A stretch of DNA of 11,827 nucleotides from Nitrospiria bacterium (lineage in GTDB: Bacteria; Nitrospirota; Nitrospiria; Nitrospirales; UBA8639): contig JAUIKP010000048.1 in NCBI GenBank assembly GCA_030430725.1, forward strand, positions 1-11,827, read 5' to 3'. The translations under genes and the position numbers were made by a program. Numbering within the stretch: position 1 is the first letter of the stretch; the number at the start of each line of letters is the position of its first letter. Under the pieces are notes generated by a model. It was not told the DNA's origin and searched no databases. It saw nothing but the letters and a program-made list of their open reading frames with translations. This document shows, in pieces, positions 1 to 7,134 of this stretch.

Positions 1-153
1 CGGTAGAGGAAGAACCACACAATCAATATGGCGGGACACCATAATTTCGCGGACGACATGGGCCATATCTCCACTTCCATGCACGACAGGCAAGACATGG
101 ATACTGGAAGAGAGGGCAAAAATCGTGTCTGGGGTCAACGCGGGGAGAGCCAT
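1..153 (-). CDS. Unidentified protein, N-terminal 51 codons only (cut by the window edge)
   Basis: This open frame starts at an ATG read from 153 down and continues off the left edge. The only in-frame codons between the nearest upstream stop (TGA) and this ATG are non-start codons, so the start is fairly secure. There is no clear Shine-Dalgarno sequence. The visible part has a hydrophobic strand followed by VLPVVHGSGD and an amphipathic helix, then a second strand (CVVLPLP). It therefore looks like the beginning of an alpha/beta enzyme domain and not a signal peptide. The gene lies about 95 bp downstream of the MoxR-type ATPase on the same strand and is probably co-transcribed with it. MoxR ATPases are often paired with a substrate or VWA protein, but this N-terminus does not look like a VWA domain. 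The pattern strand-VxHGSGD-helix-strand loosely recalls the start of TraB/ChaN/DUF5682-like proteins. I do not recognise the family with confidence. Confidence 0.6.
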   Translation of the reverse strand, partial: MALPALTPDTIFALSSSIHVLPVVHGSGDMAHVVREIMVSRHIDCVVLPLP

Positions 154-248
154 GGTGCGTCCTGGAGGAAAAGCGGTGACCCTTCACCACTCAAGAATTA
201 GAGGATAGGCCGTTCATCAGGGTCGCCGAGGATCATAGATTTGAATGC

Positions 249-1205
249 CTACTGATCAGGGTGCAGGGGATGATCATCTTCAAAGAAGAAATCCCCTAAT
301 CCTTTCGGGAGAGCCTGCCCGTGTAATGTTTGGGACCGACGTTTCGCTAAAACATCCAGGTCCTGTGCTTCCTCTCCCAAAACATTGATCAGGGCTTCCC
401 GCCAAGCCGGGTCACGGGCCACGGGATGGTGGGGGTCTTGGGCCATCCGTTTCATAGCGAATTGCACTATATGCATCCCGTCACGAATGGAGAACGGGAG
501 ATCCAATTGATGCGCTTTTTGAAGAAAATCAACCGTGAGCGCGATTAATTCCGCAGAGGCAAACGGGAGGTGATATCGTAAAATGGCTAATTCATGTTCC
601 TTGTTTGGAAATTCAACCTTCAGTGTCGGTTGCAGGCGGGACAGGATATAATCCGGCACCTCATAGGTTGAGGCATCTTCATTCATCGTGACACAACACC
701 GAAAATTCTCATGTGCCTGGATTTGCATACCCGCGACGACCGAATCCACCGAGCGTCGATGATCAAGGAGAGAAGCAAGGGAGGCCCAACTCTTTTCATT
801 CATCCGGTTGCCTTCATCGAGAAGACAGACATTGCCGGTCACCATGGCCGTGACTAAAGGGGAGGCCTGATAGGCAATCGTTCCCCCCTCAGAAATGACC
901 GGGGAGATGAGGAGGTCTTCGGGTCTGGTATCCGCGGTACATTGATAAATGTAGAGTTCCTGCTTCCGCTCCTGAGTCGCCGCCATGGCGAGTGTGGTCT
1001 TCCCCACACCCGGTTGGCCGATAATTCTCGGTGATAAAGGCACATCTTTTTCATCAACGATAAACCAACAAGCGAGAAGTTGGCGTAAAATTTCTTGATC
1101 GCCCATCCAAGCTTGTGTCTGAGTGAGGGGACGAGCCAGGCGAAGCGCGATCTGGCCGATGCGGAGTACCGAAGAAGCTGCAGAATGTGAAAATGAAGAG
1201 GTCAT
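249..1205 (-). CDS. MoxR-type AAA+ ATPase
   Basis: This is an AAA+ ATPase of the MoxR/CbbQ-NorQ group. Members of the group use ATP hydrolysis to remodel or activate partner proteins, often with metal-cofactor or VWA-domain partners. Counting from the ATG at 1205 (318 residues), the Walker A motif GQPGVGKT is at about 63-70. Walker B with the MoxR-like LLDEGNR is at about 128-134, sensor 1 (TMNED) at about 173-177, and a probable arginine finger lies in LSRLQPT near residue 190. The tail holds a helical lid and ends in an acidic stretch. A longer reading from a TTG at 1223 is possible. I prefer ATG 1205 because the predicted promoter's -10 box is at 1236-1241, which would leave TTG 1223 only a few bases of leader. 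The ribosome site is poor in either case. The gene is divergent from the LysM lipoprotein gene and followed by the truncated gene at 1-153. Its substrate cannot be told from the sequence. Confidence 0.88.
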   Translation of the reverse strand: MTSSFSHSAASSVLRIGQIALRLARPLTQTQAWMGDQEILRQLLACWFIVDEKDVPLSPRIIGQPGVGKTTLAMAATQERKQELYIYQCTADTRPEDLLISPVISEGGTIAYQASPLVTAMVTGNVCLLDEGNRMNEKSWASLASLLDHRRSVDSVVAGMQIQAHENFRCCVTMNEDASTYEVPDYILSRLQPTLKVEFPNKEHELAILRYHLPFASAELIALTVDFLQKAHQLDLPFSIRDGMHIVQFAMKRMAQDPHHPVARDPAWREALINVLGEEAQDLDVLAKRRSQTLHGQALPKGLGDFFFEDDHPLHPDQ

Positions 1206-1235
1206 AGAAAGGGGCGAAGGCAAATAGTAAATGAA

Positions 1236-1263
1236 ATTATCACAGCCATTTTTCTATGGTCAA
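1236..1263 (-). promoter_or_regulatory. Predicted sigma-70-type promoter of the MoxR-type ATPase gene
   Basis: Read on the minus strand, TTGACC (plus-strand 1258-1263) is followed after 16 bp by GATAAT (1236-1241). Each box matches five of six consensus bases. Transcription would start near 1229, about 24 bases before the ATG at 1205. This is a prediction from sequence only. Confidence 0.5.
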
Positions 1264-1309
1264 CGAATTGAAGTGTTCGGTAATTTCTGCTGGTGTGCAA
1301 ATTAGTTGT

Positions 1310-1338
1310 TTGACATTATCCCTATTCCGAATTATTGT
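1310..1338 (+). promoter_or_regulatory. Predicted sigma-70-type promoter of the LysM lipoprotein gene
   Basis: A perfect -35 box TTGACA (1310-1315) is followed after 17 bp by TATTGT (1333-1338), which matches four of six bases of the -10 consensus. The transcript would start near 1345 and have a leader of about 70 bases before the ATG at 1414. It lies back to back with the ATPase promoter, so the two genes share one divergent control region. Confidence 0.55.
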
Positions 1339-1400
1339 GTAGCAGAAGGTGAACAGATGGTGGAGATTTTCGCCTTCTCGTTATTGACCATTGTCCCTGG

Positions 1401-1406
1401 AGGAGG
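1401..1406 (+). promoter_or_regulatory. Strong ribosome binding site that decides the lipoprotein start
   Basis: A perfect AGGAGG sits 7 bases before the ATG at 1414. A second AGGAGG (1425-1430) lies 10 bases before another in-frame ATG at 1441. The first has the better spacing. The second leaves open an internal start that would shorten the protein by 9 residues. Confidence 0.6.
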
Positions 1407-1413
1407 GATATAT

Positions 1414-2118
1414 ATGAATCTCAGAGGAGGAATGCGTAATATGGCGCGACCATTGTTCGGGGGATATCATGGAGTTCCCCAATCATCGGGCTGGTGTGAA
1501 TACCTAAAAATTGTAGCTGGCGTCCTGGTCTGTACTGGGTTCGTGTCCGGATGCGTCAGCACAGAAAAGTTCGAAGCCGAGAAAGCACGGGCGTTAAATT
1601 TCCAACGTCTTTTAGCGCAAGAAGAAAAACGAACCGGTGAATTAAATGTGAAGTATCAAGACGCGCAACGACAAGTTGGATCGTTGGAATCGCAAAATCG
1701 AGATTTGAATGCTGAATTAGAAGCCTTGCGAGACCAACTGAATCGTTCCCATGATGAACTTTCGCGTGTAAGAGAGGGAGGACTGGGACAATCGGATGAT
1801 CTAAAACTTTCCGAACCTTCGATTTCGGAATTTGGGCTGAATGATCTTGACTTTAACGATTCAGACATGACCAAACTGGACTCTGACCTGGATTTGGGGG
1901 ACAGCATTCCTTTGGATTCGCCTGGTTTGGATTCGCCTAACATGGATACGCTGGGAGGTGGAGGTCTTGGTGAAGTATCACATGTTGTAGCGAAGGGCGA
2001 GACCCTCTACCGAATTTCCAAAGAGTACGGCGTGTCGGTCGACGATCTCAAAGCGTGGAATCAGTTGGAGGATAACACCATTCACGTTGGCCAAAAACTC
2101 ATCGTCAGCGGTCAGTAA
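1414..2118 (+). CDS. LysM-domain lipoprotein with coiled coil
   Basis: The predicted product is a 234-residue lipoprotein that probably binds peptidoglycan at the cell envelope. After a long basic N-region, a hydrophobic helix (about 33-45) leads to a lipobox VSGC with the lipidated cysteine at 47. Residues about 50-122 are charged and heptad-like, rich in Glu, Arg, Gln and Leu, and should form a coiled coil. Residues about 123-185 are an acidic linker rich in Asp, Leu and Ser, containing near-repeats such as LDSPGLDSP. The last 45 or so residues are one LysM domain (GETLYRISKEYGVS ... GQKLIVS), which in this family binds N-acetylglucosamine polymers. The frame is open further upstream to a TTG at 1306, but that stretch overlaps the predicted promoter. 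The ATG at 1414 has an ideal ribosome site and is preferred. The N-region before the lipobox is longer than usual, so ATG 1441 is an alternative. Its place beside the ATPase and the trp operon suggests no shared role. Confidence 0.85.
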   Translation: MNLRGGMRNMARPLFGGYHGVPQSSGWCEYLKIVAGVLVCTGFVSGCVSTEKFEAEKARALNFQRLLAQEEKRTGELNVKYQDAQRQVGSLESQNRDLNAELEALRDQLNRSHDELSRVREGGLGQSDDLKLSEPSISEFGLNDLDFNDSDMTKLDSDLDLGDSIPLDSPGLDSPNMDTLGGGGLGEVSHVVAKGETLYRISKEYGVSVDDLKAWNQLEDNTIHVGQKLIVSGQ

Positions 2119-2144
2119 TTTCACCTCCGTTCACTCTTCAAGCT

Positions 2145-2200
2145 AAGGTCGGAATCCCAAGGAAATCCAGCTCCTTCGATTCCGGCCTTTCCTTATTCTT
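2145..2200 (+). terminator. Inverted repeat with T-rich tail after the lipoprotein gene
   Basis: AAGGTCGGAATC (2145-2156) pairs with GATTCCGGCCTT (2178-2189) over 12 bp with one G-U pair. An inner 5-bp stem, AAGGA (2159-2163) with TCCTT (2172-2176), extends the hairpin. The stem is followed by a broken T-rich tract to about 2200. It begins 26 bases after the lipoprotein stop codon and fits a Rho-independent terminator, though the tail is weaker than in textbook cases. A role in a trp leader is less likely because no Trp-codon-rich leader peptide is visible. Confidence 0.55.
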
Positions 2201-2224
2201 ACCTTAAAAAGTTACCTCAAAAAG
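2199..2224 (+). repeat. Imperfect 13-bp tandem repeat upstream of trpE
   Basis: TTACCTTAAAAAG (2199-2211) is followed directly by TTACCTCAAAAAG (2212-2224), with 12 of 13 bases identical. It lies about 60-85 bases before the trpE start, where a regulator could bind, but it may equally be a chance duplication. Confidence 0.5.
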
Positions 2225-2284
2225 CCGTGTGTCTCATTGGCACTTTCGTTGACACCCCATAGGCCATATGCTACCGTCAAAACC

Positions 2285-3781
2285 ATGAAAAATGCTTATT
2301 ATTCAGTGAGTTTTGAGGAATTCTGCCGGTTCGCCTCACAAGGAAATCTCGTCCCCATTTATCGAGAAATTCTGGCAGATTTCGAGACGCCTGTGTCGGC
2401 ATTTTCCAAAATCAATACGGGAGCCAATGCCTTTTTGTTTGAAAGTATTGAAGGGGGAGAAAATTGGGCAAGATATTCCTTTCTGGGTAGTCATCCTTCT
2501 GTCATGTTGTGGGAGGAGAACGGCGAAGTGGTTACCCAAAAAGGCCGGAAACAGGACCGGGTCCCGCTTCGGGCCAACCCGCTGGACCACATACAGAATG
2601 CCATGGCAGGGTACCATCCGGTTGTTGTTCCGGGCTTGCCCAGATTTGTGGGTGGTGCAGTGGGCTATTTGGGGTATGACGTGGTTCGCTCTTTTGAACC
2701 GGTTCCGTCGCGGGCGAAACCCGGAATCAAAACACCACTTTTTGCCTTTTGCATTACGGACACATTACTCATTTTTGACAATGTCGCCCATACCCTCAAA
2801 GTCGTGGCCAATGCTCATATTACTTCTGCAAAGAAGACCCAACTTCGTCAGATTTATCAGGACGCCATCAAGCGGATTGAATCGATCATAGTCAGACTTC
2901 ATAAACCAAGCCGGCGACCTGCAGCCCCAAGGCGACGTGCGCCACTCAAATTTCAATCGAATATGTCTCCTGAGAACTTTGAAAAAATGGTGCTCCGGAC
3001 GAAAGAATATATTCAGGCTGGTGACATCATCCAGGGGGTGATGTCCCAACGATGGCAAACCACCATCCGCACTAATCCCCTGGAAATTTATCGAGCCTTG
3101 CGAGTGCTCAATCCCTCACCTTACATGTTCTACCTACGCATTGCCGGCATCGAACTGGTAGGATCTTCTCCGGAAATCCTTGTGCGATGCGAAGAAGGCA
3201 CTATTGTGGTGCGGCCTATTGCCGGAACTCGTTCCCGTGGACAAACACAACAAGCTGACAACGAACTGGAACAGGATCTCCTATCCGATCACAAGGAATT
3301 GGCCGAGCATGTCATGTTGGTAGATTTAGGCCGCAATGATGTGGGCCGAGTGGCCAAATCCGGAACTGTCAATGTTGAACGGTTCATGAAAGTTGAACGG
3401 TATTCCCATGTCATGCACATTGTTTCTCAAGTCAAGGGAGTGTTAGATCCGCAATACACCGCCTATGATGTCATGAAAGCATGTTTTCCTGCCGGAACCG
3501 TGTCCGGGGCACCGAAAATACGAGCCATGCAAATTATTGAGGAGTTGGAGCCCACTCGTCGGGGGCCATACGCCGGAGCGGTCGGGTATTTTAGTTTTTC
3601 CGGGAATATGGACACCTGTATCAATATTCGTACGGTCGTCGTTCAAGGGCAAAAAGCCTACATTCAGGCCGGTGCCGGCATCGTCGCCGATTCTGATCCT
3701 ACACGGGAATATGAAGAAACCCGAACAAAAGCCGGCGCCATGATGAGAGCCATTGAAATGGCCGAACGTGGCCTAGCTTAA
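2285..3781 (+). CDS. trpE: Anthranilate synthase component I
   Basis: TrpE is the large subunit of anthranilate synthase. It converts chorismate to anthranilate using ammonia delivered by TrpG, the first committed step of tryptophan synthesis. The 498-residue product has the usual length. An LFES motif (51-54) near the N-terminus matches the conserved tryptophan-binding LLES site, so feedback inhibition is likely. The C-terminal chorismate-binding domain shows [10 protein letters not shown] (about 310-319), [10 protein letters not shown] (about 347-356), [11 protein letters not shown] (from about 401) and [13 protein letters not shown] (from about 431). The start chosen is ATG 2285. The frame extends to a TTG at 2237 without family-like sequence. 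No ribosome site precedes the ATG. A TTGACA lies at 2249-2254, but the matching -10 position (TACCGT, 2272-2277) is poor. trpG follows after 20 bp. This is the first gene of the operon. Confidence 0.97.
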   Translation: MKNAYYSVSFEEFCRFASQGNLVPIYREILADFETPVSAFSKINTGANAFLFESIEGGENWARYSFLGSHPSVMLWEENGEVVTQKGRKQDRVPLRANPLDHIQNAMAGYHPVVVPGLPRFVGGAVGYLGYDVVRSFEPVPSRAKPGIKTPLFAFCITDTLLIFDNVAHTLKVVANAHITSAKKTQLRQIYQDAIKRIESIIVRLHKPSRRPAAPRRRAPLKFQSNMSPENFEKMVLRTKEYIQAGDIIQGVMSQRWQTTIRTNPLEIYRALRVLNPSPYMFYLRIAGIELVGSSPEILVRCEEGTIVVRPIAGTRSRGQTQQADNELEQDLLSDHKELAEHVMLVDLGRNDVGRVAKSGTVNVERFMKVERYSHVMHIVSQVKGVLDPQYTAYDVMKACFPAGTVSGAPKIRAMQIIEELEPTRRGPYAGAVGYFSFSGNMDTCINIRTVVVQGQKAYIQAGAGIVADSDPTREYEETRTKAGAMMRAIEMAERGLA

Positions 3782-3801
3782 AAGGGCTTGAGAAGAACCC
3801 T

Positions 3802-4389
3802 ATGATCCTGGTCATCGACAATTATGATTCGTTTACCTACAATCTTGTCCAATATCTTGGAGAGTTGGGAGCCGATCTCCAAATTTTTCGAAATGATGCC
3901 CTCACGATCGAAGACATTCACCGCCTGGCACCGGAGCGAATATTAATATCTCCCGGCCCCTGTACGCCCAATGAGGCAGGCATTTCTGTTGCGATCGTCA
4001 AGCATTTTGCCGGCCGTGTTCCCTTATTTGGTGTCTGTCTCGGGCATCAATCCCTGGCCTATGCGTTTGGAGGTCAAATTATTCGAGCCCCCAGACTTAT
4101 GCACGGGAAAACCTCCATGGTCCATCATGACGGAAAAACAATTTTCGATGGCCTCCCGAATCCTTTTGAAGCCACTCGATATCATTCCTTAATCGTCAAG
4201 CGTGAAACCTTGCCCACGGACTTTGAAATTTCCGCCGAAACCGTGGAAGGTGAAATCATGGGGCTTCGGCATACCCCAACCGGAGCCGAAGGCGTGCAAT
4301 TTCACCCTGAATCGATTCTCACCACGGCAGGGATGGATCTGTTGCGGAATTTTTTATTATTACCCGTCTGCTCTTCAACCGACCACTAA
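3802..4389 (+). CDS. trpG: Anthranilate synthase component II (glutamine amidotransferase)
   Basis: TrpG is the class I glutamine amidotransferase subunit, which hydrolyses glutamine and channels ammonia to TrpE. The 195-residue product has the standard single-domain length. The catalytic triad is complete: Cys79 in GVCLGHQ, and His168 and Glu170 in FHPES. The N-terminus [15 protein letters not shown] and the oxyanion-loop motif SPGPCTP are typical of the family. In some bacteria the same subunit also serves para-aminobenzoate synthase (PabA). The position between trpE and trpD argues for tryptophan as its main job, but no second copy can be excluded from this window. A weak purine stretch (GAGAAG) precedes the ATG. 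The next start, trpD, is 40 bp beyond the stop. Confidence 0.96.
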   Translation: MILVIDNYDSFTYNLVQYLGELGADLQIFRNDALTIEDIHRLAPERILISPGPCTPNEAGISVAIVKHFAGRVPLFGVCLGHQSLAYAFGGQIIRAPRLMHGKTSMVHHDGKTIFDGLPNPFEATRYHSLIVKRETLPTDFEISAETVEGEIMGLRHTPTGAEGVQFHPESILTTAGMDLLRNFLLLPVCSSTDH

Positions 4390-4429
4390 ATCCAAGACTT
4401 CCCAGTCATCTGGCCACGAGCCTGCTCAC

Positions 4430-5455
4430 ATGTCCCTACTCAAAGACTATATCGCCAAATTAGCCGAGGGTCTCGACCTCTCAGAACTCGAAGCGGAAGA
4501 AGCCATGCGGGAAATCATGCACGGAGGGGCTACTGACGCCCAAATTGCAGCCTATTTAATGGGATTACGACTAAAAGGCGAAACCATCGATGAAATCGCC
4601 GGATCAGTGCGAGCCATGCGCGAACGGGCGATTCGAATCCCTATTACCGACCCTCAGGTAGTGGATACGTGTGGAACCGGTGGGGATAAAAGCCATACGT
4701 TCAATATTTCAACGGCCGCCGCCTTTGTCGTGGCTGGAGGGGGAATGACCGTCGCCAAGCATGGGAATCGGTCGGTATCCTCTCAATCAGGAAGTGCGGA
4801 TGTGTTGGCCGCCCTTGGCGTGAATATCGACTTGTCTCCTGAAAAGGTTGCCGATTGTGTCAATGAAATTGGCATTGGATTTCTCTTCGCACCGCTTTAC
4901 CACGGAGCCATGAAGCATTGCGCCAAACCTCGGTCGGAGCTGGGGATCCGGACCCTGATGAATATCATGGGGCCGCTGGCTAATCCGGCACGGGCCACGA
5001 TTCAGATTCTGGGAGTGTATGATCAAGCCCTCAACGAAAAGTTGGCTCAGGTTCTTGTGCGACTGGGCACACAACATTGCTTTGTCCTTCATGGGATGGA
5101 CGGGTTGGATGAAATTTCATTGACCAGTCGCACAGGAATAGCTGAAGGGAAAAAAGGACGAGTCCTGAGCTATTTCATCGGGCCGGAAGATTTCGACCTT
5201 CATCCGGTTTCCCCCAAAGAACTATTGGGAGGAAACCCGGAAGACAATGCCCAAATCATTCGCGATATTTTTCGAGGACGAAAGGGCCCCAAACGGGATA
5301 TCGTATTGATGAATGCCGCGCCGGCCTTTATCGCCTGCCGGAACGCGACCTCGCTGAAAGAAGGATTCGAAGAAGCCGGTCGTGTGGTGGACAACGGAGC
5401 CGCATTTGAAAAGTTGGACAAACTCATTTCCCTGACCAAAAAGTGGGCAACATGA
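4430..5455 (+). CDS. trpD: Anthranilate phosphoribosyltransferase
   Basis: TrpD transfers the phosphoribosyl group of PRPP to anthranilate. The 341-residue product is full length and not fused to trpG. It has the helical N-terminal region followed by the PRPP-binding DTCGTGGDKSHTFN (about 79-92), then KHGNRSVSSQSGSAD (from about 110) for anthranilate and PRPP contacts. The metal-binding DGLDE is at about 224-228. The frame is open 228 bases further upstream through the end of trpG, but that part resembles nothing. ATG 4430 gives the family-like N-terminus (SLLKDYIAKL). There is no clear ribosome site. The stop codon overlaps the trpC start in ATGA, which points to translational coupling and one mRNA. 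Confidence 0.96.
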   Translation: MSLLKDYIAKLAEGLDLSELEAEEAMREIMHGGATDAQIAAYLMGLRLKGETIDEIAGSVRAMRERAIRIPITDPQVVDTCGTGGDKSHTFNISTAAAFVVAGGGMTVAKHGNRSVSSQSGSADVLAALGVNIDLSPEKVADCVNEIGIGFLFAPLYHGAMKHCAKPRSELGIRTLMNIMGPLANPARATIQILGVYDQALNEKLAQVLVRLGTQHCFVLHGMDGLDEISLTSRTGIAEGKKGRVLSYFIGPEDFDLHPVSPKELLGGNPEDNAQIIRDIFRGRKGPKRDIVLMNAAPAFIACRNATSLKEGFEEAGRVVDNGAAFEKLDKLISLTKKWAT

Positions 5456-6297
5456 TTCTTTCTCGTATCCTCGAACATAAAAAAGCCGAATTGCGACGAA
5501 AACATAGCCGTGGCTACCTGGCTGAACTCAAGGGCCGCATTGTTGATCGAACTCGGCCTCTGGGTTTTATTCAGGCATTAGAGGCAGGATTGACTTTGAC
5601 AGCTCCGGCATTAATTGCCGAAGTCAAAAAAGCCTCGCCCAGTCAGGGACTGATGCGACCGGAATTTCACGATCAGTTTGAGCCAGTGACCATCGCCTCT
5701 CAATATCGAGATCATGGAGCAAGTGCCTTATCCGTTCTCACCGATCAGGATTTTTTTCAAGGCAACTTGGAGTATTTGGCCAGCGTCAAAGAGGCGGTTC
5801 AACTTCCCACGCTCAATAAAGAATTTATGGTTGAGGAAATTCAGTTTTATGAAGCCCGGGCCTATGGGGCGGACTGTGTCTTACTGATTGCGGCGGCGTT
5901 GGATCGATTTCAGCTTGAAGACTTTTTCACGGTTGCACATGAGTTGTTACTCGATGTGCTCATTGAAATCCATAATGAACGGGAATTAGATACCGTCCTG
6001 GAGCGAGTGCCATTGGCCAGACTTATCGGCATCAACAACCGGGATCTCAACACCTTTCAGACTGATTTGAGTGTCACCGAGCGGCTGGCCAAACGTATGC
6101 CGACGGACACACTCATTGTCAGTGAAAGTGGCATCCACAACCGGGAGCATGTGGTGCGGATACTGGAAGCCGGAGCCAAAGCCATGTTGATCGGTGAGTC
6201 ATTATTGCGCGCGGATTCAATTCAAGCCAAAATTCAGGAATTATTACATCCGCCGGTATCTCCCCAAAAAGAAGCACCAACCAGTCGTTGGATCTAG
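5452..6297 (+). CDS. trpC: Indole-3-glycerol phosphate synthase
   Basis: TrpC closes the indole ring, turning 1-(2-carboxyphenylamino)-1-deoxyribulose 5-phosphate into indole-3-glycerol phosphate with loss of CO2. The 281-residue TIM barrel is a stand-alone enzyme, not fused to TrpF as in E. coli. Visible active-site motifs are AEVKKASPSQG (Glu57 and Lys59), the Lys123 motif, EIHNE (Glu172), GINNRDL (about 194-200) and SESG (224-227), with GESLLR near the phosphate site. The usual KDF around the catalytic lysine reads KEF here, a conservative change. ATG 5452 overlaps the trpD stop. A GTG at 5443 would add only three residues. A gap of 154 bp to trpF follows, the longest inside the operon. 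Confidence 0.96.
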   Translation: MILSRILEHKKAELRRKHSRGYLAELKGRIVDRTRPLGFIQALEAGLTLTAPALIAEVKKASPSQGLMRPEFHDQFEPVTIASQYRDHGASALSVLTDQDFFQGNLEYLASVKEAVQLPTLNKEFMVEEIQFYEARAYGADCVLLIAAALDRFQLEDFFTVAHELLLDVLIEIHNERELDTVLERVPLARLIGINNRDLNTFQTDLSVTERLAKRMPTDTLIVSESGIHNREHVVRILEAGAKAMLIGESLLRADSIQAKIQELLHPPVSPQKEAPTSRWI

Positions 6298-6324
6298 GAT
6301 GCAATTGAAGAAAATTCGCGACTC

Positions 6325-6353
6325 GACCGGTTCACTTTTGCTAATGGCCGGTC
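6325..6353 (+). repeat. Small inverted repeat in the trpC-trpF gap
   Basis: GACCGGT (6325-6331) can pair with GCCGGTC (6347-6353) over 7 bp with one wobble, around a 15-base loop. No T tract follows, so it is not a standard terminator. It could slow decay or partly reduce transcription into trpF, or it could be chance. Confidence 0.3.
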
Positions 6354-6451
6354 AAATTGATTGAGATGCCAGGTGAGACAAGACAGAAATATGAGCGTGA
6401 TCCCAACACCGCAGTGCTCACGTACCTCCCTAACCAACGGCGACTGTTCCT

Positions 6452-7081
6452 ATGCCCCCTAAAATAAAAATTTGTGGCATCACGAATCAAAAAGATGCAG
6501 ACATCGCAGTTCAGGAAGGGGCCGACGCATTGGGTTTTGTGTTTTACGCCCAAAGCCCTCGATATGTCCAACCGACCATCGCCCAACATATCATTGCAAC
6601 CCTTCCCCCTTTTGTGGTGCCGGTTGGTGTATTTGTCAATCACGATCTCGATATGGTGAAGCGCGTGTTCGATGACTGCGGATTGGGCCTGGCTCAACTT
6701 CACGGTGACGAATCTCCAGGTTTTTGTGAATCGTTACAGCGTCCGGTGCTACGGGCCATTCGGCTAAGGGACAGAAATAGCTATCTCGCGTTGGCCGAAT
6801 GGAAAGGACGGATAGGCGTGAGAGGATTTATCATTGATGCATTTTCTGATACGGCTTACGGAGGAACCGGGCACAAGACCGATTGGTCCATAGCGGGCGA
6901 AGTAGCCAAAACAGTTCCTATGCTTTTGGCAGGAGGATTAACTCCTGAAAATGTTCAAGAAGCTATTTGCCAAGTGCAACCATATGGGGTTGATGTGAGT
7001 AGCGGTGTAGAACGGAGCCCTGGGCGTAAAGATCCGGCCAAAATCCGGGATTTTATCCAATCGGTTCGTCTTGTGTGTTAG
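6452..7081 (+). CDS. trpF: Phosphoribosylanthranilate isomerase
   Basis: TrpF carries out the Amadori rearrangement of N-(5-phosphoribosyl)anthranilate, supplying the substrate of TrpC. The 209-residue product has the usual length of a monofunctional enzyme. The catalytic general base is Cys8 in KICGIT and the general acid is Asp129 in FIIDAF. Other family marks are GFVF with SPRYV (about 28-39), QLHGDE (82-87), GGTG (137-140), LAGGL (159-163) and the phosphate-binding GVDVSSGVE (179-187). The start at ATG 6452 places KICGIT at the expected distance. No ribosome site is visible. The 154-bp gap upstream contains a small hairpin and a 21-codon frame. trpB starts 53 bp after the stop. Confidence 0.96.
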   Translation: MPPKIKICGITNQKDADIAVQEGADALGFVFYAQSPRYVQPTIAQHIIATLPPFVVPVGVFVNHDLDMVKRVFDDCGLGLAQLHGDESPGFCESLQRPVLRAIRLRDRNSYLALAEWKGRIGVRGFIIDAFSDTAYGGTGHKTDWSIAGEVAKTVPMLLAGGLTPENVQEAICQVQPYGVDVSSGVERSPGRKDPAKIRDFIQSVRLVC

Positions 7082-7134
7082 GCATTCCATCGCTATACTC
7101 TCTTCTTTTTCGTCCTTTTTCAGTAGAACATTTT

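Noticed and set aside
1306..1413. Longer lipoprotein start at TTG 1306
   Set aside because: It overlaps the predicted -35 box, lacks a ribosome site and adds 36 residues before an already long signal region.
2237..2284. Longer trpE start at TTG 2237
   Set aside because: The added 16 residues do not resemble TrpE, and the stretch includes promoter-like sequence. ATG 2285 gives the normal family length.
2119..2284. Classical trp attenuator or T-box ahead of trpE
   Set aside because: There are no tandem Trp codons in a short leader frame, no T-box sequence and no competing terminator/antiterminator pair that I could find.
4202..4429. Upstream extension of trpD overlapping trpG
   Set aside because: This is only the open frame read through the 3' part of trpG. 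It is not similar to any TrpD N-terminus.
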